Of a stretch of 64,000 nt of DNA, positions 23,389 through 31,726 are shown one piece after another (position 1 is the stretch's first letter; every line of letters begins with the position of its first letter). A program made the position numbers and the translations under genes. The DNA lies in contig JAYKGV010000028.1 in the NCBI GenBank assembly GCA_035285595.1, forward strand, positions 46,077 to 110,076, given 5' to 3'. The DNA comes from VGJW01 sp035285595 (lineage in GTDB: Bacteria; Cyanobacteriota; Sericytochromatia; S15B-MN24; VGJW01). Below the pieces are notes generated by a model. That model made no database searches. It was not told the DNA's origin and saw nothing but the letters and a program-made list of their open reading frames with translations.

Positions 23389-23781
23389 GTGCGGCGGGAA
23401 CTCGAGAAGTTCGAAAACGCGGAAGTGGCGGCGGAGTATCGCAGGCGGTATGGCGATCCGCTGGAGGAAGTCGAGCCATCCGAGTTGATGGAGTTGATGG
23501 AATCGCTCTGGGCAAGCCGAGCGGGTACTTACGCTCAACTTCGGGAAGACTTGCGTCGGAAGAATGTCGACCCTTGGGGCACCCGGATTCAGCTGACGGA
23601 AACCTACTTCCGCAATCAGTTCTTCCGGACCAACAAGTTGGACCCCGAAAAAGAGCGCAGCAAAATCCTTGACATAGAAGATTTCATTGGCTGGCTTGTC
23701 TTTGACAAAATTCGTGAGCACCAGCGCGAGGAGGAGGAGGAATCGCGGTTCATTCGTGACCGCCATGCTCCCCGCATCTGA
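23389..23781 (+). CDS. Hypothetical acidic cytoplasmic protein
   Basis: Unrecognised, 130 residues. Starts at GTG 23389, eight bases after AAAGGG and downstream of a good promoter. The sequence is highly charged and helical (RRELEKFENAEVAAEYRRRYGDP, EPSELMELMESLWASRAGT, LREDLRRKNVDPWGTRI), with acidic/aromatic stretches and a Glu-rich end (REHQREEEEESRF). No catalytic motif or membrane segment. It ends against a long hairpin shared with the lipoprotein gene. Confidence 0.7.
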   Translation: MRRELEKFENAEVAAEYRRRYGDPLEEVEPSELMELMESLWASRAGTYAQLREDLRRKNVDPWGTRIQLTETYFRNQFFRTNKLDPEKERSKILDIEDFIGWLVFDKIREHQREEEEESRFIRDRHAPRI

Positions 23782-23792
23782 CCCGTCATACA

Positions 23793-23830
23793 AACAGCCC
23801 CCCCGACACGGTCGTGTCCGGGGGGCTGTT
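23793..23830. terminator. Bidirectional terminator
   Basis: About 17-bp stem: AACAGCCCCCC pairs with GGGGGGCTGTT and an inner GACAC/GTGTC continues it. It lies between the convergent ends at 23781 and 23844. Confidence 0.85.
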
Positions 23831-23843
23831 CGTTGATTTCAGC

Positions 23844-24557
23844 TCAAGGCTGGGGCGCAGAGATGACGGCACCTGAGCGAGCGTCAAGCACGTACTTGCC
23901 TTGAGCGTAATGTCCTTTGTAGACGACCGCGACGTAGGCCGGGAACCATTCCACCGTCGAGTCGGGCTTTCTCCTGGGCATCTGACTGAAGAACACACTC
24001 GAGGAGTCGATACCTGAAGTGCTGCCTCGCAGGCCAGCCTGCGCAAGGGTTTCTCGGACATTTTTCAGTTCCTCCAGGGAGGCGATGCCACCCACGGGTT
24101 CTCCTTGCATGGCCTTCATCTGGATGAACTGCAGGCTCTTGACCTTGCCCCAGTCGTAGACACCGATGCGGCCGTCCCGGGCGATGACTTCGAGCACGCT
24201 GCCAAAGGACTTGGGAGGGGCGAACAACATGGCCAAGGTGACCTCACGCCGATTGGCTAGGCCCGACGTCAGGTTATCCGCCGCGTACTCCAACAAGCCG
24301 CCCGCCCCCTGGGTCTTGCCGAAGTCGTGACCAGCCTTTACCAGTGTCGCGAGATCTGCCGTCTGCTCCTGTGCGCTAAGGTCGCGCACGACCAGAGGTT
24401 TTTTCCAGGCTGGAATGGCAGGGGGGGCAGTCTTTGCCGCGACCCCTTGCACGGCACCTGGGGTCAGCCCCGCACCCGGAAAGGTTCCACAGCCCGCCGC
24501 GGCACCTGCCACGGCCAAGGCAAGCATCACGGAGCGGCCACGACGGAGAGCGGTCAT
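23844..24557 (-). CDS. Hypothetical lipoprotein
   Basis: Unrecognised, 237 residues. Signal peptide with lipobox AAGC (Cys23) and Gly at +2. The mature sequence starts GTFPGAGLTPG and contains an ordered domain (AIPAWKKPLVVRDLSAQEQT, VLEVIARDGRIGVYDWGKVKSLQ, AYVAVVYKGHYAQGKYVLD) that could be a beta-rich or PepSY-like fold, not firmly assigned. ATG 24557 with AAGG nine bases upstream; upstream ATGs at 24566/24596 are possible. Divergent from tatA. Confidence 0.75.
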   Translation of the reverse strand: MTALRRGRSVMLALAVAGAAAGCGTFPGAGLTPGAVQGVAAKTAPPAIPAWKKPLVVRDLSAQEQTADLATLVKAGHDFGKTQGAGGLLEYAADNLTSGLANRREVTLAMLFAPPKSFGSVLEVIARDGRIGVYDWGKVKSLQFIQMKAMQGEPVGGIASLEELKNVRETLAQAGLRGSTSGIDSSSVFFSQMPRRKPDSTVEWFPAYVAVVYKGHYAQGKYVLDARSGAVISAPQP

Positions 24558-24664
24558 CTTGCACATCCTTGGTTCAGAGGGGGAGGCGTCCGACAAACTT
24601 GTGAAAAATAAATAGCAAAGAACTAGTTAACACTAGATGAAAGAAAGGTGTATGTCAAGCTCGC

Positions 24665-24696
24665 TTGGCGTGGCGTGATATCATCTTTAAAGATGA
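24665..24696 (+). promoter_or_regulatory. tatA promoter with 16-bp palindrome
   Basis: TTGGCG (24665-24670), 17 bases, TAAAGA (24688-24693). The -10 box lies inside the perfect palindrome TCATCTTTAAAGATGA (24681-24696), a plausible dimeric-repressor site. The adjacent 24600-24660 stretch is AT-rich, unlike the rest of the window, and probably also contains the promoter of the divergent lipoprotein gene. Confidence 0.45.
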
Positions 24697-24722
24697 CAAC
24701 CTCGAGAGGCGGATCCTGAGCC

Positions 24723-24926
24723 ATGGTTTCCACGACTTCGGCCATCGTCATCGGTGCCGTGGCCCTTCTGGTCGTCGGCCCGCGCAAGCTCCCTGAGCTG
24801 GCTCGGGGGCTTGGCAAGGCCATGGGTGAGTTCCGCAAGGGTATCCATGGGCTTGAGGAGGGTGATTCGCCCCCTTCGCCCCAAGCCTCCGGCGACAAGC
24901 CGGATGCCCACGCTCCCAAGACCTGA
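24723..24926 (+). CDS. tatA: Twin-arginine translocase subunit TatA/TatE
   Basis: 67-residue single-span component of the Tat exporter of folded proteins. Short hydrophobic helix (SAIVIGAVALLVVGP), the hinge FGP-type VGPRKLPELARGLGKAMGEFRKG, then a polar Pro-rich tail. Only a few residues precede the helix and the usual N-terminal polar Gln/Glu of TatA/TatB is not obvious. No tatC is adjacent, so the other subunits must be elsewhere. Confidence 0.9.
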   Translation: MVSTTSAIVIGAVALLVVGPRKLPELARGLGKAMGEFRKGIHGLEEGDSPPSPQASGDKPDAHAPKT

Positions 24927-25020
24927 GCCGTGTCCGGCTTGTCTGACTTCCCCACATAGGCTCATTGATGTCTTCCGACCCTGACCCTGACCTTGGTCGC
25001 CGTTCGTCCGCGTTGTCGGT

Positions 25021-26379
25021 ATGCCGTCGATGATGATTCCCCCTCAGGTCTTGCCCCCCTTGATGGAGGCCACGGTGCCCCTGGGGCCTATGTCACCTTT
25101 GACGGCGATGGGGGTGTTGGTCGTCTGCCTGCTGGGGGTCGCTTTCTTCAGTTCATCGGAAGCGGCCATCTTGAGCGTGAACCGCATCAGGGTGCGTAAT
25201 CTGGCCGAGAAGGGTGATCCGAGAGCCACCGCCCTGCAGCGGTTGCGGGACCAGCATGACAGCCTGCTGGGCACCATCCTGCTTCTTGAGAACTTTCTGA
25301 TCATCATCGCTTCGTCGGTCTGGACCGTTCTGTCGGCCCAGTGGCTTGAGGCACGCGATATGGCCTCGCCCACCGGTCTCCTCATCGCCTCCCTCCTCAT
25401 GACCTTCATCATCGTCCTGCTGGCCGAGATTACGCCCAAGACCTTCGCGGCCTCCTATGCCGAGGCTTGGAGCCTCAGGGTCAGTCGTATCATTCTGGCT
25501 TGCGTCTGGCTGTCCGGTCCGGTGGTGGGCGCCTTTACCTTTTGCAGCAATGCCTTGATCAGAATGTCCCGCAGAGTGCTGGGGCTGCGACCGGAAACCG
25601 CCACCCCCTTCGTGACAGACGACGAGATCCGGATGCTTGCCGACGTGGGCCACGAAGAGGGGACGATTGAGACCGACGAGAACGAGATGATTCACGGGGT
25701 ACTCGAACTCGGGGACACGACGGTCCGGGAAATCATGGTGCCTCGTATCGACATGAAGTGCCTGTCGGCCGAAACCTCGTTGGAGGAGGCCTTGCAGGTG
25801 GTCACCGCGACCGGTCACAGCAGGATTCCGGTCTACCGTGAAACCAGCGACAACATCGTGGGGATCCTCTACGTGAAGGATCTGCTGGGGCTACTCTCGC
25901 GGGACGACAAGCCAAGGTTGCTACCCAGTGCCTATATCCGGCCGGCCACCTACATTCCCGAAAGCAAGCGGGTCGACGATCTGCTGACCGACATGCGCCG
26001 AATGAAGATCCATATGGCCGTGGTGATGGACGAATACGGCGGGACGGCCGGTCTGGTCACCATCGAGGACATCCTTGAGGAAATCGTCGGCGATATCCAG
26101 GACGAGTTCGATGCCGAAGAAGACCTGCCTGTCAAGCACCAGGAGGACGGCTCCATCCTCGTCGATGGGCGGCTGCCCATCTATGAGGTGAATGAGTTGC
26201 TCGGGGCAGACCTGCCTACAGAGGACTTCGATACCATCGGCGGCTTCGTCGTCGGCCAGCTGGGGCGTGCGCCGGTCCGCGGCGAGGAAGTCAAGTTCGC
26301 GGCGCTTCGTCTGGTCGCCAATGCCGTGGAGGCGAGACGGCTCGTCAGGGTTCAGATCATCCGGGAGTCAAATTCGTGA
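25021..26379 (+). CDS. CNNM/CorC (HlyC) family membrane protein
   Basis: 452 residues. N-terminal CNNM (DUF21) membrane domain with about four helices (FFSSSEAAILSVNRIRVRNL; ILLLENFLIIIASSVWTVL; VLLAEITPKTFAASYA). Then a CBS pair (VREIMVPRIDMKCLSAETS; HSRIPVYRETSDNIVGILYVKDLL; MKIHMAVVMDEYGGTAGLVTIEDILEEIVGDI) and a C-terminal CorC_HlyC domain. Family members are linked to Mg2+/Co2+ efflux. Start is uncertain (ATG at 25021, 25030 or 25033) and none has a ribosome site. Overlaps pyrG by four bases. Confidence 0.92.
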   Translation: MPSMMIPPQVLPPLMEATVPLGPMSPLTAMGVLVVCLLGVAFFSSSEAAILSVNRIRVRNLAEKGDPRATALQRLRDQHDSLLGTILLLENFLIIIASSVWTVLSAQWLEARDMASPTGLLIASLLMTFIIVLLAEITPKTFAASYAEAWSLRVSRIILACVWLSGPVVGAFTFCSNALIRMSRRVLGLRPETATPFVTDDEIRMLADVGHEEGTIETDENEMIHGVLELGDTTVREIMVPRIDMKCLSAETSLEEALQVVTATGHSRIPVYRETSDNIVGILYVKDLLGLLSRDDKPRLLPSAYIRPATYIPESKRVDDLLTDMRRMKIHMAVVMDEYGGTAGLVTIEDILEEIVGDIQDEFDAEEDLPVKHQEDGSILVDGRLPIYEVNELLGADLPTEDFDTIGGFVVGQLGRAPVRGEEVKFAALRLVANAVEARRLVRVQIIRESNS

Positions 26380-28025
26380 CCCAGCCAGCCGGCCACGTCA
26401 CGCGCTACATCTTTGTAACCGGTGGCGTCGTGTCCAGCATCGGCAAGGGCATCGTGGCTGCGAGCCTCGGCCGTTTGCTGAACCAGCGCGGCTATGGCGT
26501 GAGGATTCTGAAGCTGGATCCCTACATCAACGTGGATCCTGGCACGATGAGCCCCTATCAGCATGGTGAGGTTTTCGTGACCGAGGATGGAGCGGAAACC
26601 GATCTGGACCTTGGGCATTACGAACGGTTTGTCGATGTCCCGCACTCTCGGGAGAATAGTGCGACGGCCGGGGGCGTTTACCTCGAGGTCATCAGCAAGG
26701 AGCGCAGGGGGGATTACCTGTCAGGCACCGTGCAGGTCATCCCCCACGTCACGAACGAGATCAAGGACCGGATTCACAAGGTGGGTCGCAGGGCCGAAAT
26801 TGCGATTGTCGAAATTGGTGGCACCGTGGGGGACATCGAGGGCCTGCCCTTCCTGGAAGCCATCCGCCAGTTTCGTAAGGACGTCGGTCGAGATCACGTG
26901 CTTTACCTCCACGTGACCCTCGTTCCCACGCTCAAGGCCGCTGGAGAGATGAAGACCAAGCCGACCCAGCACTCGGTCAAGGAGTTACGCAGCCTCGGCA
27001 TCCAGCCTGACATCCTGATTTGCCGCGCCGAGAGGCAACTTCCGGCCAGTGTACGGGAGAAATTGGCGCTGTTTTGCGACATCGACAAGGAGGCCGTCAT
27101 TCATGCGCGTGATGCACGTAGCATCTACGAAGTGCCTCACCTTCTGGAGCGCGAGGGTTTGGCCGATCAGGTGCTGGCCCGCTTGCGCCTTGAACCCAGA
27201 CCTCAAGGCATTGCCCCTGCCTGGCCGGAAGTTCTTACCGGTGAACGCAAGGCTTCCCGCCGACTCAAGGTGGGTCTGGTCGGTAAGTATGTGAAGCTTG
27301 CCGATGCGTACTTGTCGGTGCTCGAATCCCTCAAGCACGCGGCGGCGTCCCTGGACGCCGAGGTTGAGGTCGTCTGGGTCGCAGCGGACCAGCTCGAGGA
27401 GCAGCCGGAAGCTTTGGCCAGACTCCGTGATCTCGATGGCGTCCTGGTGCCGGGCGGCTTTGGCCCCCGTGGCATCGAGGGCAAGATTGCGGCGGCCAGA
27501 TTGGCGCGGCAGGAGAAGGTTCCCTTCCTCGGCCTGTGCCTAGGAATGCAGGTCGCCGTGATTGCCTTTGCACGCGACCTGTGTGGCCTGGACGCTGCTC
27601 ATTCGACCGAATTCGACCCTTCGACCCCGTACCCCGTCATCGACATCCTGCCGGAGCAGAAGGGTATCGAGGACAAGGGGGGGACCATGCGCCTCGGGAG
27701 TTATCCATGCGCCCTTGTGCCCGGTACCCGGACCGCAATGGCCTATGGCTCCTCCACGGTTCACGAGCGTCATCGACATCGCTACGAAGTCAATCCTCAC
27801 TTCGTGGCTCGGTTGCAGGGCGCAGGGCTTGTGGTATCCGGCACCCTGCCCGAACGTGGTCTCGTTGAAGTGGTCGAGTGGCCTGAGCACCCCTGGTACG
27901 TGGCCTGTCAGTTTCATCCGGAGTTCCAGAGTCGTCCCGGCCGTGCCCACCCTCTCTTCCTCGGCTTCGTTTCCGCGGCGCTCGCCCGGGCGGAGCTTGC
28001 CCAACGCGCGGAGGTCTTGCGGTGA
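26376..28025 (+). CDS. pyrG: CTP synthase
   Basis: Converts UTP to CTP using glutamine. 549 residues. N-terminal synthase (YIFVTGGVVSSIGKGIVAAS, KLDPYINVDPGTMSPYQHGEV) and C-terminal class I glutamine amidotransferase with the nucleophile in LGLCLGMQ and the His/Glu pair in CQFHPEFQSRP. GTG start overlapping the upstream stop (GTGA), so it is coupled to the CorC-type gene. Confidence 0.98.
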   Translation: MTQPAGHVTRYIFVTGGVVSSIGKGIVAASLGRLLNQRGYGVRILKLDPYINVDPGTMSPYQHGEVFVTEDGAETDLDLGHYERFVDVPHSRENSATAGGVYLEVISKERRGDYLSGTVQVIPHVTNEIKDRIHKVGRRAEIAIVEIGGTVGDIEGLPFLEAIRQFRKDVGRDHVLYLHVTLVPTLKAAGEMKTKPTQHSVKELRSLGIQPDILICRAERQLPASVREKLALFCDIDKEAVIHARDARSIYEVPHLLEREGLADQVLARLRLEPRPQGIAPAWPEVLTGERKASRRLKVGLVGKYVKLADAYLSVLESLKHAAASLDAEVEVVWVAADQLEEQPEALARLRDLDGVLVPGGFGPRGIEGKIAAARLARQEKVPFLGLCLGMQVAVIAFARDLCGLDAAHSTEFDPSTPYPVIDILPEQKGIEDKGGTMRLGSYPCALVPGTRTAMAYGSSTVHERHRHRYEVNPHFVARLQGAGLVVSGTLPERGLVEVVEWPEHPWYVACQFHPEFQSRPGRAHPLFLGFVSAALARAELAQRAEVLR

Positions 28026-28429
28026 GTGTTGCAGTCCTCGACCCGGCAGCCTTGTTGACTGAGGCTCGTGCGGCCAGGGTCAACGCCTATGCGCCCTACA
28101 GCGGATTTCCCGTCGGTGCCGCCTTGCTCCTTGCGGATGGTACGGTCGTGCGTGGGGTCAATGTCGAGAATCGGACCTTTGGCCTTACGGTGTGTGCCGA
28201 GCGGACGGCTGTGGCGACGGCTGTTGCGGCGGGCCACCGGCAGTTTCTTGCCTTGGCCGTCTCGGCGGAAAGGGCGGCACCTTGCCCCCCTTGCGGGGCA
28301 TGTCGGCAGGTGCTTGCCGAGTTCTCGCCTTCCCTGCCCATCTATCTCGAAGGTCCCGATGGCACCCCCGTGGTGCATGACCTCGGGCAGCTTCTTCCCG
28401 AGCAGTTCACCTTGCCCCCGAGGCCCTGA
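28022..28429 (+). CDS. cdd: Cytidine deaminase
   Basis: Pyrimidine salvage enzyme converting cytidine to uridine. 135 residues, with the zinc/catalytic motifs VCAERTAV and PCPPCGACRQVL, and the substrate-binding NVENRTFGLT. GTG start overlapping the pyrG stop (GTGA). Placing it with pyrG joins CTP synthesis and cytidine recycling in one operon. Confidence 0.96.
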   Translation: MSVAVLDPAALLTEARAARVNAYAPYSGFPVGAALLLADGTVVRGVNVENRTFGLTVCAERTAVATAVAAGHRQFLALAVSAERAAPCPPCGACRQVLAEFSPSLPIYLEGPDGTPVVHDLGQLLPEQFTLPPRP

Positions 28430-28434
28430 CGTCC

Positions 28435-29313
28435 GTGCACTGTGGAACGGTAGCAGTCCTCGGGCGCCCGAACGTAGGCAAAAGTACCCTTGTCAACCGA
28501 ATTTCCGGGCAGAAGGTGGCCATCGTCTCCAATCGACCCCAGACGACTCGACATCGCATCCGTGGCGTCTGGCACGGGGAAGATGCCCAGCTGGTCTTCG
28601 TCGACACGCCGGGCCTTCACAAGCCCCATCATCGACTTGGCGAAGAGTTGGTGCTTGCGGCCGAAAGGGCACTGGAGGACGTCGACGTGGTGCTGGTGCT
28701 GGTCGATGGCACGACGGCACCGGGCCCAGGAGATCGCCACGTGGTGGATCGTGCCATGGCGAGCGGCAGGCCGGTGTATCTCGGGATCAACAAGATCGAT
28801 CGCAAGGCCAAGGGCCAGGATTATGGCCAGGCTTACGTGAGCTTGGGAAATTTCGCGTCAGTGCATGTCCTTTCCGCTCAGAAGGGTACAGGCGTTGCGG
28901 CGCTCCTGCGGTCCCTTGGTTCGTCGATGCCCGAAGGGCCAGCGCTATTTCCGGAGGAGATGGTCACGGATCAGACGTTGCGCCAACTGGCAGGGGAACT
29001 GGTCCGTGAACAGCTCATGCGGCAGCTTTCTGACGAGTTGCCGCACGCGACGGCAGTCAGCGTGGACCGTTTCGATGAGTCGGATCCCGGGTTGACGCGG
29101 ATTGAGGCTACCATCCATGTCGAACGGGAGAGTCAGAAGGGCATCGTAATTGGGGTCGGTGCCGAGCGTCTGAAGTCCGTCGGGACCTTGGCCCGTGCGG
29201 CCATCGAACAGCAGACGGGGACCCGCGTGCATCTCGAGCTCAGGGTCAAGGTGCTTCCCCATTGGCGCAGGGATGCGGCAAAGCTCAAGCGACTGGGATA
29301 TATCGTCGATTAG
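28435..29313 (+). CDS. era: GTPase Era
   Basis: Essential GTPase that binds the 3' end of 16S rRNA during 30S maturation. 292 residues: GTPase domain with GRPNVGKSTL (G1), VDTPGLHKP (G3), GINKIDRK (G4), and a C-terminal KH domain ending RRDAAKLKRLGYIVD. GTG start six bases after cdd. The usual partners ybeY and dgkA are at 11.5-12.4 kb instead. Confidence 0.97.
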   Translation: MHCGTVAVLGRPNVGKSTLVNRISGQKVAIVSNRPQTTRHRIRGVWHGEDAQLVFVDTPGLHKPHHRLGEELVLAAERALEDVDVVLVLVDGTTAPGPGDRHVVDRAMASGRPVYLGINKIDRKAKGQDYGQAYVSLGNFASVHVLSAQKGTGVAALLRSLGSSMPEGPALFPEEMVTDQTLRQLAGELVREQLMRQLSDELPHATAVSVDRFDESDPGLTRIEATIHVERESQKGIVIGVGAERLKSVGTLARAAIEQQTGTRVHLELRVKVLPHWRRDAAKLKRLGYIVD

Positions 29314-29340
29314 TCGGTCAAGCAAACGGCAGGCCGAAAC

Positions 29341-31161
29341 TCAGGGGCTCGCGCTCAGTGCCGCCACACGCTTGGCCAGCAAGGGCAGCAAGCTCGGCCC
29401 GTAGCGTTCTGCACGGCGCTCGCCGACCCCGCGAACAGAGGCCAGTTCCACTGCGTCCGTTGGGCGCCGTACGGCCAGCTCCCTCAAGACGGCATCTGAA
29501 AAGACACAGTAGGCCGGCAGGGCCTGCCGCTGAGCCTGTTCACGTCTCCAAGCACGCAAGACCGCGAAAAGTTCTTGATCGTGGGGGCCAAGCTCCTGGC
29601 CCGCTGTGGTGCGACTCGCGGTCGGACGCGCCGCGACCTTGCGAGGCGTGCTGAGGTTGACCTCTGCATTCCCGGTCAAGACGGAGGCCGCCGCAGCCGT
29701 CACATGCAACGTGGAGTGCTCGGCATCCACTCTGACGAGGCCCAAGCCCGCCAACTGATCCAGCCAGTCCCGGACGGCTTCCGGGGGTTGCCCTTTGAGT
29801 AATCCGTGGACGGCCAGCTGGTCGAAGCCCTTGTCCCGCAACGCCTGATGCGTCTTCCCAAGCAAGACGTCTGTCACCATCTGCGCCCCATGCGCAGGCC
29901 TTAGCCGCCCTACCCCCGACAGCAATTTGCGTGCCAGTGTCGTGCCGTCAGGATGCCTTTGATGCTCGCCGAGGCAGACGTCGCAACTTCCACAGGTATC
30001 CGTCGAGGGTTCTTGGCCGAAGTGTCTTCCAAGCGCAGCGTGTCGGCAGGAGAGTGCCTGAACGAAGCGGTACATGTCTCGCAACTGCTGGCGCTGATGA
30101 CGGAACAATTCGGGATCGGAGATTGAAATCAGTCTCTCCCATTGCAGGACATCTCCCATGCCGTGCAGCAGCACACATTCGGCCTCGAGTCTGTCCCGGC
30201 CCGCCCTGCCAGCTTCCTGGACATACTGTTCAAGGGACCGGGGCAGCCCGGCATGGATGACGAAGCGGACATCACCACGATCGATCCCCATCCCGAAGGC
30301 TACGGTGGCCACGACCAAATCGAGACGCTCCTGACGGAAGTCTTCGAGCGTTCTCCGTTTGAGGTCCGCATCCAAGCCGGCATGGTAAGGCCGAGCGGCC
30401 CAGCCTTTCCTGACCAGGGATTCCGCCAACTTTTCAACCTGCCGTCGTGTCGGGGCATAGATGATGCCGGCCTCGCCACGGTGGCGCCCGAGGACCTCAA
30501 GGATCTGCCCGAGGGTGTCGTGACGGTGTTGAAAGCGGAATGTCAGGTTCGGTCGATGCAGATTCCCCACCACGACGTCGGGATCAGCCATCTCGAGGCT
30601 CTTGAGGATGTCTTGACGAACCGCTGCGGTAGCCGTTGCCGTGAAGGCGTGGAGCGGACGGCCAGGTGCCAGGCGTTTCAGCCTGCCAAGCCCCCTGTAG
30701 GACTCTCGGTAGTCGTGTCCCCATTGGCTGATGCAGTGGGCTTCGTCGATCACAGCATAGGCCAGCGGCAGTCTACCGATGAACTGCTGCATCCCTTCGC
30801 TCTCGAGGCTCTCAGGAGAGAGATAAAGCAGGCGCAGCCGCCCTTCCAGTGCATCCTTGCCCACCGCACGCCGAGTTTCAGGATCCATGTCCGCGTACAG
30901 TGCTGCGGCGGGGACGCCGATGGCGCGCATGTTGGCCACCTGATCCTGCATCAAGGCGACCAGGGGGGAAATGACCAAAGCCAGCTGCCCCCGGGCCACG
31001 GCGGGCAACTGGTAGCAGAGAGATTTGCCGCCCCCTGTCGGCAGCACGACGAGACTGTCGCGACCTTCGAGGATGGGCTTCATCGCGTGGGCCTGATGAG
31101 GCAGCAACTCAGGAAAGCCCCAGTGTCTCGCCAAGGCCCCCAGCATATCGGGGTCAAGCAC
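29341..31161 (-). CDS. recQ: ATP-dependent DNA helicase RecQ
   Basis: 3'-5' DNA helicase for recombination and fork repair. About 606 residues: DEAH helicase core (PTGGGKSLCYQLP, VIDEAHCISQWGHDYR, HAFTATAT), second RecA domain, RecQ zinc-binding region with Cys residues in CRHAALGRHFG...CGSCDVC, winged-helix RQC and a C-terminal HRDC domain (AYCVFSDAVLRELA). I choose the GTG at 31161; an open TTG at 31209 would run into the terminator stem, and the ATG at 31146 is also possible. Confidence 0.95.
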   Translation of the reverse strand: MLDPDMLGALARHWGFPELLPHQAHAMKPILEGRDSLVVLPTGGGKSLCYQLPAVARGQLALVISPLVALMQDQVANMRAIGVPAAALYADMDPETRRAVGKDALEGRLRLLYLSPESLESEGMQQFIGRLPLAYAVIDEAHCISQWGHDYRESYRGLGRLKRLAPGRPLHAFTATATAAVRQDILKSLEMADPDVVVGNLHRPNLTFRFQHRHDTLGQILEVLGRHRGEAGIIYAPTRRQVEKLAESLVRKGWAARPYHAGLDADLKRRTLEDFRQERLDLVVATVAFGMGIDRGDVRFVIHAGLPRSLEQYVQEAGRAGRDRLEAECVLLHGMGDVLQWERLISISDPELFRHQRQQLRDMYRFVQALSCRHAALGRHFGQEPSTDTCGSCDVCLGEHQRHPDGTTLARKLLSGVGRLRPAHGAQMVTDVLLGKTHQALRDKGFDQLAVHGLLKGQPPEAVRDWLDQLAGLGLVRVDAEHSTLHVTAAAASVLTGNAEVNLSTPRKVAARPTASRTTAGQELGPHDQELFAVLRAWRREQAQRQALPAYCVFSDAVLRELAVRRPTDAVELASVRGVGERRAERYGPSLLPLLAKRVAALSASP

Positions 31162-31167
31162 CCCATG

Positions 31168-31196
31168 ATCCTCGGCTGGCCTCGTCTGGTCGTCAA
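31168..31196 (-). promoter_or_regulatory. recQ promoter
   Basis: Minus strand TTGACG (31196-31191), 17 bases, GAGGAT (31173-31168), then six bases to GTG 31161. The GAGG could equally serve as a ribosome site eight bases from the GTG, so leaderless versus leadered start cannot be decided. Confidence 0.45.
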
Positions 31197-31215
31197 GCCA
31201 AACCCACAATTGCCG

Positions 31216-31251
31216 AGAGGGCCATCGGGGATTTCGACCCGATGGCCCTCT
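31216..31251 (-). terminator. Terminator after the RRM gene
   Basis: Perfect 14-bp stem AGAGGGCCATCGGG/CCCGATGGCCCTCT with an 8-base loop, 17 bases beyond the RRM stop codon. Confidence 0.75.
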
Positions 31252-31267
31252 GAGGTGCTACGACAGT

Positions 31268-31546
31268 TTAGTAGCGGGGACCACGATCGGCCCGGGGACC
31301 CTTGGGCTCGGAAATCCGGACCAGGATGGGGCGACCGAGCAGGTTGCTGTCGGAGAGCTGGCTGATCGCTGCCTGAGCCAGGTCAGCGGAGGCCATCTCG
31401 ACGAAGCCGAAACCGCGGGAACGCTGCGTTTCACGATCAAGGACGACACGAGCGCTGACCACGTCACCCACCTGAGAGAAGTGGGACTGAAGATCGGCGT
31501 CGGTGACGCGATAGGCCAAGTTGGCCACGAAGAGCTGGGTCGACAA
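31268..31546 (-). CDS. Single-RRM RNA-binding protein
   Basis: 92 residues, one RNA recognition motif with RNP2 (LFVANLAYRVT) and RNP1 (RGFGFVEMA), and a short basic/Gly tail. Such Rbp-type proteins in cyanobacteria are often cold-induced and bind RNA. TTG start at 31546 is eight bases after GAGG (preferred to a GTG at 31555). A ~105-base leader lies between its promoter and start, which would suit post-transcriptional control, and it ends at a strong terminator. Confidence 0.93.
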   Translation of the reverse strand: MSTQLFVANLAYRVTDADLQSHFSQVGDVVSARVVLDRETQRSRGFGFVEMASADLAQAAISQLSDSNLLGRPILVRISEPKGPRADRGPRY

Positions 31547-31627
31547 GTAAAACACCTCGGTAAGGTCGGTTGGGGGATACGGAGCGCCTGACCAGTTCGG
31601 AGGCGTCCTTCACCGAGCAACCACCGT

Positions 31628-31686
31628 CACCTGTGTCATGGTGCGACACGTACTCTATGATAACACATGTCGCAACACAGGTGCAA
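31628..31686 (-). promoter_or_regulatory. RRM-gene promoter inside a two-part inverted repeat
   Basis: Minus strand TTGCAC (31686-31681), 18 bases, TATCAT (31662-31657). CACCTGTGT (31628-31636) and TGCGACA (31642-31648) on the plus strand are repeated inverted as TGTCGCA plus ACACAGGTG (31668-31683). The repeats thus flank the -10 box with a 5-base interruption in one arm only. This looks like an operator or a regulatory stem. Confidence 0.55.
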
Positions 31687-31726
31687 CGATCACTTGAAAT
31701 AGGTTGACCTGTCCAGGTGGGAGCCT

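Noticed and set aside
23182..23793. N-terminal extension of the gene at 22513-23181
   Set aside because: It is antisense to the gene at 23389, and a good ribosome site marks ATG 23181 instead.
30142..31365. 407-residue plus-strand frame antisense to recQ
   Set aside because: recQ is unmistakable on the other strand; the frame has no recognisable domain.
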